36,988 nt of DNA from assembly GCA_021737445.1 (NCBI GenBank), contig JAIPDY010000002.1, positions 1 through 36,988 on the forward strand, in the 5' to 3' direction. Position numbers and translations under genes: made by a program. Source of the DNA: Desulfotignum sp. (lineage in GTDB: Bacteria; Desulfobacterota; Desulfobacteria; Desulfobacterales; Desulfobacteraceae). The notes beneath the pieces were generated by a model, which did not search any database, was not told the DNA's origin, and saw only the letters and a program-made list of their open reading frames with translations. Below are positions 26,989-34,735 of this stretch, piece by piece. Each line of letters opens with the position of its first letter. Within the stretch, counting starts at the first letter, position 1.

Positions 26989-27274
26989 TTGAACCCGCTT
27001 AAAAAAGACCGGCCTGATGTTTCTTTTTCGAGACACTCCCTGTTTCAGGTCCTGCTCCCGTCAGGGGGGGGAGGAGACGGCTTTTACAAACGTGGACCGC
27101 TCCCGGGTTTTTGACATTCCGGGGGAGGATTTTTCTGCAGCTTCTGAAAGACTGTCCATTGATTGCGGTCAACCTGTGCCGGTTCTACTGCCGGGGAGAT
27201 CCGGGCTTACCAGAGGGCATCTGATTCTTCGGCATGAAAATCCAAACGGCCTGAAATGCTCACATACTGTGTGA
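26989..27274 (+). pseudogene. STN-domain-like fragment interrupted at a G8 tract
   Basis: A TTG start at 26989 follows CAGGAGGTCTCC. Frame one reads NPLKKDRPDVSFSRHSLFQVLLPSGG up to a run of eight G (27064-27071); after the run the next frame continues EETAFTNVDRSRVFDIPGEDFSAASERLS and ends at 27274. The FDIPxxDFxxAxxRLS pattern resembles the STN domain at the N-terminus of TonB-dependent receptors and secretins. Removing one G would join the two frames. No barrel or plug follows, so it is a fragment. Could be a chance resemblance. Confidence 0.35.
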
Positions 27275-27447
27275 ATTGTCAAGGCGTGAAAGACATAAAT
27301 CCTGAGAAAAGAGTCAGAAGCTTGTCATTAAATGGATTGTCATTTCCACGCTGGCCTCTCTTTTTCCCCTTCAATGCTGTCATACACGGCCTTGGTCAGT
27401 ATCTGGGTGTTTCCTGATTGACTGGCATATAAAATCAGTGATGTCAT
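27169..27447 (-). pseudogene. Truncated flavodoxin-like gene (N-terminus only)
   Basis: From an ATG at 27447 with a strong ribosome binding site (CAGGAGGAAACAG), the product begins TSLILYASQSGNTQILTKA, the first beta strand and FMN phosphate-binding loop (SQSGNT) of flavodoxins. After about 29 residues the similarity ends and the frame continues as unrelated sequence for 63 residues to TGA at 27169. A normal flavodoxin is about 140-170 aa. This ORF is absent from the supplied track. It is best read as a 3'-truncated gene whose translation signals survive. Confidence 0.5.
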
Positions 27448-27547
27448 CTGTTTCCTCCTGTTGGTATGCGTACGTTCCACATCCGGTCAGCCGGTCTGGC
27501 TTTAACAACAGCAACAATACCAAACCCGTTATCGGTTGTATCTTCAT
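27380..27547 (-). CDS. Possible small lipoprotein-like ORF upstream of the flavodoxin remnant
   Basis: A 55-codon ORF starts at ATG 27547 with AGGAG 6 nt upstream. It has a hydrophobic start (GLVLLLLL) and a possible lipobox LTGC at residues 20-23, then a short acidic tail. It overlaps the flavodoxin remnant in another frame, so its real end may have been lost with the neighbouring deletion. No family resemblance. Weakly supported. Confidence 0.25.
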   Translation of the reverse strand: MKIQPITGLVLLLLLKPDRLTGCGTYAYQQEETDDITDFICQSIRKHPDTDQGRV

Positions 27548-27634
27548 ATCGTCTCCTGAAATAAAGGAATCGTTTCTTATCGCCTTTTTTTTATAATCAT
27601 CGCATACTGATCACGATTTCGCAATGCAACGCCT

Positions 27635-27880
27635 GTGATTTATGATGATGACAAATTCAGGAATACCGCCCATCTGGAAGGGGCGATTCCCATGAGCGAG
27701 TTTCTCAGAATGAAGCCGGACCTGGCATTGGATACCCGTATCATCTTTTACTGAGGGTGACCCGGCGACAGCTCTGCGGCAAGGATTGCCGCACAATACA
27801 TGGCAGACGGGTACACACGGATTCAGGTGCTGGATAACGGGATAGCCGGCTGGAAGGAAGCAGGTTTCAACATCCTGTAA
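27635..27880 (+). CDS. Rhodanese-like candidate selenoprotein with two in-frame TGA codons (UGU motif), N-terminus unclear
   Basis: Reading frame two gives VIYDDDKFRNTAHLEGAIP, then DTRIIFY-TGA-GGG-TGA-PGDSSAARIAAQYMADGYTRIQVLDNGIAGWKEAGF and TAA at 27880. This is the second half of a rhodanese domain, including the closing GGxxxW-like helix. The TGA codons (27752-27754 and 27758-27760) fall at the two Cys positions of the active loop (C-x-C-P in relatives), where selenocysteine is plausible. A SECIS-like hairpin follows. Everything else in the domain is intact. The start is uncertain: GTG 27635 or ATG 27692 (GGAAGGGG 8 nt upstream); the expected N-terminal strand is missing, so it may be a truncated gene. 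Function would be sulfur or selenium transfer. Confidence 0.55.
27775..27793 (+). other. Candidate bacterial SECIS hairpin
   Basis: TGCGGCAA-GGA-TTGCCGCA is a perfect 8-bp stem with a G-rich apical loop (AGGAT if the closing A-T is open). The loop starts 22 nt after the second TGA and 28 nt after the first, within the roughly 16-37 nt range described for bacterial SECIS elements, and a G lies in the first loop positions as required. Confidence 0.5.
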
Positions 27881-28039
27881 TCTGATGATTTATGGACTGC
27901 CGGATCTGCAGGTCATCTTGTTGCTCTTATGTACCTGATTTACTGCTTGAATTTTCCTTGAAAAGGTGGTAGTAGATCTCGCTTTCAAAAAGAGATTTAC
28001 AAACAATGTAACCGGAAATGGTAACAGGAGATAGACTGG

Positions 28040-29659
28040 ATGCGCGTGGTCCTCGTTTTTCCGCCCAGGGCCAGCGCTACCTATGTGCCCCTGGGAATTG
28101 CATCTTTGGCGGCGTTCATTGCATCGGCCGTGCCCGGTACCGGGGTCCGGCTGGCTGATCTGAACATTGATACCTGGATCCGGCTTGCAAACGCCGACCC
28201 CCATGGCCAGGATCTCATGGATTTTGTCCGGGGCAAAACCGGCACCTTTACGGATCCCGGCCAGACCCTTTCAATTAAACCGGTATGGGACCGCCTCAGA
28301 AGACAGATGTCTCTGCTGTGCCGCCAGGCTGAAACCTTTGTTGCCACCGGGGAGGCGGATACCCTCTTTTTGTCACTGCTTGGCAGCCATACCCGGCAGA
28401 TCATGGCATCTGATCCCGAACTGGTGTGCATTTCCGTGCTTTTCCCTGAGCAGATGCCTTTTGCCGCTGCCCTGGCCCGCACCCTCAGGCAGGCCATGGG
28501 AAAAAAATCCGGCACCCGGTGCCGGGTGGTGATGGGCGGCGCCATGATGTCAGCCCTGTCGGTGCAGGACCTGCTGACTGCAGTCCCGGAAATAGATGCC
28601 GTTGTCAGCGGTGAGGGGGAAGATGCAGTGGCCGCCCTTTGCACCGGCATACCATTTTCAGATATCTCAGGGCTGACGTTCAGGCAGGAAAATGAGATCA
28701 GAACCAATCCCAAATCCCCGGCCATTTCTCTCAAAAACCTTGCAGCCCCTGATTTTTCACAGCTGCCCCTGGATGCCTATTTCAATCCTGTCCCGGTACT
28801 GCCGGTGCTGTTTTCCAGGGGATGTGCCTGGCGCAAATGCCGGTTCTGCTCCCACAACTTCTCCTTTGGCGGCTATCGCAGAAAACCGGTTGAAGCATTT
28901 GTGTCGGAACTGGCTGAATATCAAAGGACTCTGGGGGCTTGCCATTTTTATTCAGCAGATGAATATATTCTGCCCCGGGACATGGATGCCATCTGTGAGG
29001 AGATCCTGGCCAGGGGGCTGAAGATCTCTTTTCATATTCTGGGCAAACCCACGGCCGACTGCACCCCCGGCAGCCTGGCCCTGTGGTCCGCCGCCGGATG
29101 CCGGTGGATCGGCTGGGGCATTGAATCCGGTTCCCAGCGGCTGCTGGATCTGGTCAACAAGGGCACCTGTGTCCGGGATGTCCAGACCGTGCTGAAAGAT
29201 TCGGCTGCCGCCGGCATTTCCAATCTGGGACTGATGATTTTCGGCCTTCCCACCTCCACCGACCAGGACCTGGACCAGACCCTGGCATTTCTAAGCGATG
29301 CCTATGATAGTCTGGACGGTCTGACCGCCAGTGCCTTTGTGCTTTTTGACAACACCCATTTTGCAAGGAACGCTTACCGGTACGGCATGCACATTGACGG
29401 ACCCGGCATACTGATCAACAGCGGCAGCTCCGCTGTCCGGAGTACCCGCCTCAAATTCAGGGAACTGGCATCCAGCGGCTCGCTGCGGTTGCCCCGTGGG
29501 GCATTGGAGGTCTCCCGGTGGCAGCGGTACCGCAGATGGCTGGGTGAGGTGCCCCTGCTGGAACAGCTGCCCCCGGAACACTGGCTGATTCATGTAAGCG
29601 GCAGATGGTTGCCTGCGGTGCCTGCCCTGCCGTTTTCTTCAGACACGGAGACTGCCTGA
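28040..29659 (+). CDS. B12-binding-domain radical SAM protein
   Basis: 539 aa; CAGGAG lies 9 nt upstream of the ATG. The N-terminal third is a cobalamin-binding Rossmann-like domain (start VVLVFPPRASATYVPLGIASLAAFI, later VVMGGAMMS and AVVSGEGEDAV). The radical SAM core carries the 4Fe-4S motif CAWRKCRFC (about residues 266-274) and continues with HFYSADEYI and WGIESGSQRLLDLVNKG. The C-terminal 80 residues are basic and have no obvious domain. Such enzymes perform radical methylation or rearrangement, but the substrate cannot be inferred and no precursor peptide or partner gene is adjacent. It lies 160 nt downstream of the rhodanese-like frame in the same direction. Confidence 0.88.
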   Translation: MRVVLVFPPRASATYVPLGIASLAAFIASAVPGTGVRLADLNIDTWIRLANADPHGQDLMDFVRGKTGTFTDPGQTLSIKPVWDRLRRQMSLLCRQAETFVATGEADTLFLSLLGSHTRQIMASDPELVCISVLFPEQMPFAAALARTLRQAMGKKSGTRCRVVMGGAMMSALSVQDLLTAVPEIDAVVSGEGEDAVAALCTGIPFSDISGLTFRQENEIRTNPKSPAISLKNLAAPDFSQLPLDAYFNPVPVLPVLFSRGCAWRKCRFCSHNFSFGGYRRKPVEAFVSELAEYQRTLGACHFYSADEYILPRDMDAICEEILARGLKISFHILGKPTADCTPGSLALWSAAGCRWIGWGIESGSQRLLDLVNKGTCVRDVQTVLKDSAAAGISNLGLMIFGLPTSTDQDLDQTLAFLSDAYDSLDGLTASAFVLFDNTHFARNAYRYGMHIDGPGILINSGSSAVRSTRLKFRELASSGSLRLPRGALEVSRWQRYRRWLGEVPLLEQLPPEHWLIHVSGRWLPAVPALPFSSDTETA

Positions 29660-29750
29660 ACACATGCCATCACAGGTCTGCTGCAGCCGGAAACAGGTAA
29701 AAAATACAGATACTGAATCTGCAAAAACTGTGCGCATCATTCATGCCGGT

Positions 29751-29782
29751 TTTTCAGCAGTCTGGGTTCTGAAAATTTTTTT
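29751..29782 (+). terminator. Possible intrinsic terminator after the radical SAM gene
   Basis: TTTTCAG (29751-29757) and CTGAAAA (29769-29775) form a 7-bp stem with an 11-nt loop, followed by a run of seven T. The stem is AT-rich, so strength is uncertain. The rest of 29660-29901 is AT-rich; TTGCTT and TAAAAT spaced by 16 nt near 29831-29858 could be the promoter of the next gene. Confidence 0.35.
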
Positions 29783-29901
29783 ATTCCGGATTTAAAATCT
29801 TTAAAAATTTGTTGTTTTTTCCTTTTGTCATTGCTTGTAAAATTCATGGGTATAAAATAAAAAAATATTATAACTTCGGAATGTTAAAAAGGAGACGTTT
29901 C

Positions 29902-31338
29902 ATGGGCATGCACACTGATGAACTGTATTTCAAACCCAGGCTGCAGGTGATCAACCAGGACCAGATGGGGCAGATCCACATGGCCACACTGGATGTGCTG
30001 GAGCACACCGGTATTAAACTTACCCATCCCAGGGCCCAGGCGCTGCTGTCAGGGGCCGGTGCCAGGGTTGAAAAGGACCGTGTAAGGATTCCTTCCTGGA
30101 TGGTGGAACAGGCCATCCGGCAGGCACCCAAAAGAATAGTGCTTGGCAGGCGCACAGGAGAGCGTACCGTGATCCTGGAGCGGGACAAATCCTGGTTCGG
30201 GCCCAGCCTGGACTGCATCGATTACATGGACCCGGCCACACACCAGCGCAGCCGGTTTGAAAGCCGGCATGTGGAGGTCACGGCAGCCCTGTGCGACGCT
30301 TTGCCCGGGTTTGACTGGTGCATGACCATCGGCATGGCCGATGATGTACCGGCGGACACGGCAGACCGGATTGTGGCCAGAAAAACCCTGCAATTTTGTG
30401 AAAAACCCCTGGTGTTCTGCTGCAAGGACACCAACAGTGTGGCAGACATCTATGAAATGGCCCTGCTGCTGTGCGGCGGAAAGGACAATTTTGAAAAAAC
30501 CCCGTGCATTGTACACTATTCCGAGCCCATCTCCCCGCTGGTGTATTATGATCCCGCAGTGGACAAGATCCTTTTTTGTGCTGAAAAAGGCATCCCCCTG
30601 ATCAATTTTCCCGCCCCCCAGGCCTGCGGAACTGCGCCGGCCACCTTTGCCGGCACCATTGTCCAGGCCAGTGCTGAATCATTGAGCGGCCTGGTCATGC
30701 ACCAGCTGGCCAATCCGGGTGCCCCGTTTATTTACGGTGCCTTTACCACCATCATGGACATGAAGACCTCAATCTTTTCCTACGGGGCCATTGAGTTGAG
30801 CCTCATGACCGCGGCCCTGGCCCAGATGGCCCAGCATTACCAGCTGCCTTTTTTCGGCACAGCCGGTGCCACGGATGCCAAGTTCTGTGATGCCCAGGCC
30901 GGGGCGGAAGCCGCATTCCAGTGTCTGAGCGCTGCAGCCGCAGGTTCCGGCCTGGTGCATGACTGCAGTTCCTGGATGGACCACGGCAATCTGGTGTCTC
31001 CCGAATTCATGGTGCTGGTGAATGATATTGTGACATCAGTCAAACACTATATGGAGGGGATTGCCGTCACACAGGAGACCCTGGCCCTGGATATTATCGA
31101 TAAGGTCGGCCCGGGCGGGCATTATCTCCGGGAAAAGCACACCATGGATCACTTCAGGAAGATCAAATATTCGGATCTGTTTGAACGTCAGATCCATGAG
31201 AAATGGAAAAACAACGGGGCCAGAAAACTGGAGCAGCGCCTCCAGGAGCTGACTTTGGAAAAGATGAAGCACCGGCCGGCACCTTTATCAGAAGCAATCA
31301 TCAAAGAACTGGACCGTATGCAGGCGGCCTGGAAATAG
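29902..31338 (+). CDS. MttB-superfamily (trimethylamine methyltransferase-like) corrinoid methyltransferase, non-pyrrolysine
   Basis: 478 aa from ATG 29902 with AAGGAG 8 nt upstream; the track start at 29809 lacks such a site. The TIM-barrel methyltransferase family is recognised from the N-terminal LDVLEHTGIKLTHPRAQALL, central NFPAPQACGTAPATFAGTIVQ and C-terminal GTAGATDAKFCDAQAGAEAAFQ. No in-frame TAG occurs, so it belongs to the non-pyrrolysine branch that includes glycine betaine demethylases such as MtgB. It would move a methyl group from a quaternary amine or similar methylated compound to a corrinoid protein. No corrinoid protein or activase gene is adjacent, so partners must be elsewhere. 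Convergent with pstB, 13 nt apart. Confidence 0.88.
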   Translation: MGMHTDELYFKPRLQVINQDQMGQIHMATLDVLEHTGIKLTHPRAQALLSGAGARVEKDRVRIPSWMVEQAIRQAPKRIVLGRRTGERTVILERDKSWFGPSLDCIDYMDPATHQRSRFESRHVEVTAALCDALPGFDWCMTIGMADDVPADTADRIVARKTLQFCEKPLVFCCKDTNSVADIYEMALLLCGGKDNFEKTPCIVHYSEPISPLVYYDPAVDKILFCAEKGIPLINFPAPQACGTAPATFAGTIVQASAESLSGLVMHQLANPGAPFIYGAFTTIMDMKTSIFSYGAIELSLMTAALAQMAQHYQLPFFGTAGATDAKFCDAQAGAEAAFQCLSAAAAGSGLVHDCSSWMDHGNLVSPEFMVLVNDIVTSVKHYMEGIAVTQETLALDIIDKVGPGGHYLREKHTMDHFRKIKYSDLFERQIHEKWKNNGARKLEQRLQELTLEKMKHRPAPLSEAIIKELDRMQAAWK

Positions 31339-31351
31339 CCGGAAACCGGGA

Positions 31352-32257
31352 TCAGCCGAACCGTCCGGTGATGTAATCCTGGGTCAGCTGGTGCAAAGGA
31401 TTGAGGAAGATCTGTTCCGTGGGACCGATCTCAATGAGATCTCCCAGGTGGAAATAGGCGGTGCGCTGGGATACCCGGGATGCCTGCTGCATGGAATGGG
31501 TGACAATGGCAATGGAGTAGTCCCGGCGAAGTTCATCAATCAGTTCTTCAATGATGGCCGTGGCAATGGGATCCAAAGCGGAACAGGGCTCATCCATGAG
31601 GATCACTTCCGGGTTGACGGCAATGGTTCTGGCGATGCACAGCCGCTGCTGCTGGCCCCCGGACAGGCCGGTGCCAGGCTGATCCAGCCGGTCCTTGACC
31701 TCGTTCCACAAGCCGGCCCGGATCAGTGATTTTTCCACCAGCTCTTCTGTTTCGCTCCGGTTGGTGACAAGTCCGTGGATTCTGGGGCCATAGGCCACAT
31801 TGTCAAAAATGGATTTGGGAAAAGGGTTGGGTTTCTGGAAAACCATGCCGATCTGTGCCCGCAGCGGCACCACATCCACATCCCTGTCATAAATATTTTT
31901 ACCTTCCAGAAAGATGCGCCCCTCCACCTTGCAGCCGTCAATGGTGTCGTTCATGCGGTTCAAACAACGGATGAATGTGGATTTGCCGCATCCGGACGGA
32001 CCGATCATGGAGATGACCTCATTGGAACCAATATCCAGGGACACGGCATTTATGGCTTTGCTGGCACCGTTATCATAATATACACTGACCTCTTCGCACC
32101 GCATTTTGGGATTTTCAACGTTTTTTTCTCCAACGGTGTTCCGGTTTTCCTTATTCACCAGACGGTAACTGCGCTTCTGGGAAGGGACATTTTCCGGTCC
32201 GGTCTGTTCAGCCGTATGCCTGGCTTTTGCCGGGACAGTTGTGTAATCTGTATTCAT
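31352..32257 (-). CDS. pstB: Phosphate ABC transporter ATP-binding protein PstB, orphan copy
   Basis: 301 aa if started at the third Met (32257); the track start at 32302 is also possible, and no strong ribosome binding site decides. Walker [10 protein letters not shown], the PstB-specific [22 protein letters not shown], signature LSGGQQQRL, Walker [14 protein letters not shown] and switch His ([11 protein letters not shown]) are all present. It powers high-affinity phosphate import through PstC/PstA. About 50 residues precede the usual PstB start, an unconserved basic extension. No pstS, pstC, pstA or phoU gene lies in the window beside it, so it is separated from its partners. Confidence 0.9.
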   Translation of the reverse strand: MNTDYTTVPAKARHTAEQTGPENVPSQKRSYRLVNKENRNTVGEKNVENPKMRCEEVSVYYDNGASKAINAVSLDIGSNEVISMIGPSGCGKSTFIRCLNRMNDTIDGCKVEGRIFLEGKNIYDRDVDVVPLRAQIGMVFQKPNPFPKSIFDNVAYGPRIHGLVTNRSETEELVEKSLIRAGLWNEVKDRLDQPGTGLSGGQQQRLCIARTIAVNPEVILMDEPCSALDPIATAIIEELIDELRRDYSIAIVTHSMQQASRVSQRTAYFHLGDLIEIGPTEQIFLNPLHQLTQDYITGRFG

Positions 32258-32371
32258 TGCAAATTTCTTTATATGTAACATTTTCAGGTTGCATGACAGC
32301 ATTTACACCAGTTCATAGAGACACCAGCAGACGTCAACAAAAAGATAATTTACCTGATCTGCATTAGGAAA

Positions 32372-32400
32372 TCTTTAATCTTTTGTTAAATTAATGTTAG
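32372..32400 (-). promoter_or_regulatory. Candidate Pho box upstream of pstB
   Basis: On the minus strand CTAACAT-TAAT-TTAACAA (32400-32383) is a 7-4-7 direct repeat with 11-nt period, the geometry of PhoB boxes; a weaker third unit TTAAAGA (32378-32372) keeps the spacing. It lies about 115-140 nt upstream of the pstB start. Nothing else was recognised in 32303-32533. Confidence 0.42.
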
Positions 32401-32533
32401 GATCTGTTCCAGCCGATTTTTTGCTGTCTCCTGCTTTAAATACAATCCCATGACCGGTATAATGAAAATACGCCTGGAAACCTGACCGGCTGCCCGTGGC
32501 AGAAAAGATGCAAAAACAGGAGGTACCTTTACA

Positions 32534-33280
32534 ATGAAAATTGCCATATTATCAGATATTCACGGTAACCTTGAAGCGCTGCAGACAGTTCTGGCAGAAA
32601 TTCACAGCCTGCACCTGGATGAAGTGATCTGCCTGGGGGACAACATCGGATATGGCCCGGATTCCCAGGCTGTCATGGATATTTTGGAAGGGCAGAAGAT
32701 TGCATCTGTTATGGGCAACCATGAAATGGCGGTGAAAAACAGGGCCAATCTGGCGTGGTTCAACCCCATGGCCCGAAAAGCTTTGGAAATAACACTGGCA
32801 CAATTGTCCGGGACTGCTGTTGCAAAAATCTGCAAACTGCCCTTTTTTCTGGTGAAACATGGCCTGCGGTTTGTCCATGGCGTGCCGCCTGCGAATATAT
32901 TTTTATATCTTTTCCAGGTGCCGGAAAAAAAACTGATCCAGAAGCTGGACCAGTTGCAAGAACATATCTGCTTTGTGGGGCATACCCATGATCTGGGCAT
33001 CATTTCCTGGGACGGTGCCTGCCTGACAAAAGACAAATTGGTCCCCGGAATTTGCCGGCTTGATGAAAATAAAAAATATATCATCAATGCCGGCAGTGTG
33101 GGCCAGCCCAGAGATGGCACGCCTGAAGCCAAATTTCTGGTGTATGACACGCAAACCCGCCAATTGTCTGTCAGGGCGGTTAATTATCCTTTTGCTGACA
33201 CCGGCAAAAAAATTATTGCTGCCGGTATCCCGAAAATGTATGCTGAAAAACTGGCTGTGGGTGCTGACATTAAAGGATAA
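32534..33280 (+). CDS. Calcineurin-like metallophosphoesterase
   Basis: 248 aa; CAGGAGG lies upstream of the ATG. All metal-site motifs are present: SDIHGN (residues 7-12), LGDNIGYGP (35-43), MGNHE (60-64), a central FVHG and GHTHDL, then NAGSVGQPRDG. The fold is the YfcE/MPE class with a PPP-like core, so it may be a protein phosphatase or a nucleotide phosphodiesterase. No signal peptide, so cytoplasmic. It is followed 15 nt later by a Ser/Thr kinase gene, which supports a role in reversing protein phosphorylation (inference). Confidence 0.87.
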   Translation: MKIAILSDIHGNLEALQTVLAEIHSLHLDEVICLGDNIGYGPDSQAVMDILEGQKIASVMGNHEMAVKNRANLAWFNPMARKALEITLAQLSGTAVAKICKLPFFLVKHGLRFVHGVPPANIFLYLFQVPEKKLIQKLDQLQEHICFVGHTHDLGIISWDGACLTKDKLVPGICRLDENKKYIINAGSVGQPRDGTPEAKFLVYDTQTRQLSVRAVNYPFADTGKKIIAAGIPKMYAEKLAVGADIKG

Positions 33281-33295
33281 CAAAGAGAGATTGAG

Positions 33296-34735
33296 ATGAA
33301 AAAGATCGGCAGATTCACCATCACAGGCCTGCTGGGCAAAGGGGGCATGGGCAGGGTATATAAGATAGCCTATCCTGTCACCAAAAAAATCGCCGCCTTA
33401 AAGCTGCTGGAACCATCTTCTCTGCTGGCCGGTCTTACACCAGAAAAAGCGCTGGAAGAGATGTTCACCAAAGAAGCCGTCACCATGGCTGCCATCCGGC
33501 ATCCCCATGTGGTGGATATCCTGGATTTCGGGCGGACAGGAAACCAGCTGTATTATATCATGGATTATTTTTGCAACAACCTGGGAACCCTTATGGGTGA
33601 ATCCTTTGAAGAGGATGACACCCGGGTTGTTCCCATTGAAAAAGCGGTGCCCTATACCACCCAGATATTGAGAGGCCTTGTGTGTCTCCATTTTTCCGGT
33701 ATTATCCACAGAGATATCAAGCCTGCCAATATGTTGATCACAGACCTGGATACGGTGAAAATTTGTGATTTCGGCCTGTCCCTGCGCCAGGGTGAACGGC
33801 TAAAGCGGCATGGTAGCATCCGGGTGGGTTCCCCCTATTACGCAGCCCCGGAACAGGAGGCAGATCCGGACAATGTTGATGTTACGGCAGATCTGTATGC
33901 CGTGGGCATCATGCTGTACAAGATGCTCACCGGCCGGCTGCCCCAAAAGAGCGGTTCCCCGGCATCGCAGATGAACCCGGATCTGGATGTGTCCTGGGAC
34001 CGGTTTTTTGCCAAAGCCCTTGATCCGGATCCGGCCGGGCGGTTCCCAGGGGCGGATACCATGTGCCGGGACCTGGAAGGACTGGCCCGGGCCTGGAAGA
34101 CAAAAAAAGAGCAAATCTGTTCCATGCCGGCAGAGCTGGAACAAAAAAACGACCATGTGCCCAAAAAAGCACAACAGCCAAAAGCAGGCCCGGCCGCATC
34201 CGGCCGTGAAAAAAGTGACGGGCAGGGATCAGGACATCCGGCATCTGACATCAAAAAGCCGGCTCCGGTGCGTGCCGTTCCCGGAAAAATCCCCTTGAAC
34301 AAGGCCCGTGCTTTTTTTGATCTGGACCGGTTCATGCAGCCCCGCCGATATATTGCCAATGATTTTTTTGTGCCCAGCGACGGCCTGGTGCATGACCGGC
34401 ATACCGGTCTTGTGTGGCAGCAGTCCGGCACCTGGTTTCCTGTTACCTGGTTTCAGGCCAAAACCTATGTAAAACAGTTGAATTTCCGGCAGTTTGGGGG
34501 ATATACAGCATGGCGCCTGCCCACCATCCATGAACTGCTCACCCTTGCCGTGCCCCCGGCAAAAGGCCGTGACCATTGCATCTCACCAATATTTGATGCA
34601 GAACAGAAGTGGCTGTGGGGAGCAGATAAAAGCACATTTGTGTCAGCCTGGTACATGAATCTGGAGATGGGATTTGTGGGCAGAAATGATTTTACCGGTT
34701 TTTACCATGTCAAGGCTGTGTGTTCAGCCTTTTAG
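33296..34735 (+). CDS. Hanks-type Ser/Thr protein kinase fused to a C-terminal DUF1566 domain
   Basis: 479 aa. The kinase domain (about residues 6-265) has GKGGMG (14-19), the ATP-binding Lys36, HRDIKPAN (Asp140) and DFG (158-160), so it should be active. A Lys/Pro/Ala-rich linker (about 275-345) follows. The C-terminal part (VHDRHTGLVWQQSG, then FGGYTAWRLPTIHELLTL) is a DUF1566 (Lcl C-terminal) domain, often found in cell-surface or ligand-sensing proteins. There is no membrane segment between the two domains, so this DUF1566 domain would be cytosolic. Probably co-transcribed with the metallophosphoesterase. Its 3' end overlaps the minus-strand membrane protein gene by 12 nt. Confidence 0.88.
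   Translation: MKKIGRFTITGLLGKGGMGRVYKIAYPVTKKIAALKLLEPSSLLAGLTPEKALEEMFTKEAVTMAAIRHPHVVDILDFGRTGNQLYYIMDYFCNNLGTLMGESFEEDDTRVVPIEKAVPYTTQILRGLVCLHFSGIIHRDIKPANMLITDLDTVKICDFGLSLRQGERLKRHGSIRVGSPYYAAPEQEADPDNVDVTADLYAVGIMLYKMLTGRLPQKSGSPASQMNPDLDVSWDRFFAKALDPDPAGRFPGADTMCRDLEGLARAWKTKKEQICSMPAELEQKNDHVPKKAQQPKAGPAASGREKSDGQGSGHPASDIKKPAPVRAVPGKIPLNKARAFFDLDRFMQPRRYIANDFFVPSDGLVHDRHTGLVWQQSGTWFPVTWFQAKTYVKQLNFRQFGGYTAWRLPTIHELLTLAVPPAKGRDHCISPIFDAEQKWLWGADKSTFVSAWYMNLEMGFVGRNDFTGFYHVKAVCSAF

Noticed and set aside
29902-31338. Pyrrolysine-containing MttB
   Set aside because: The frame runs through the whole family length with no in-frame TAG, so no pyrrolysine is needed.
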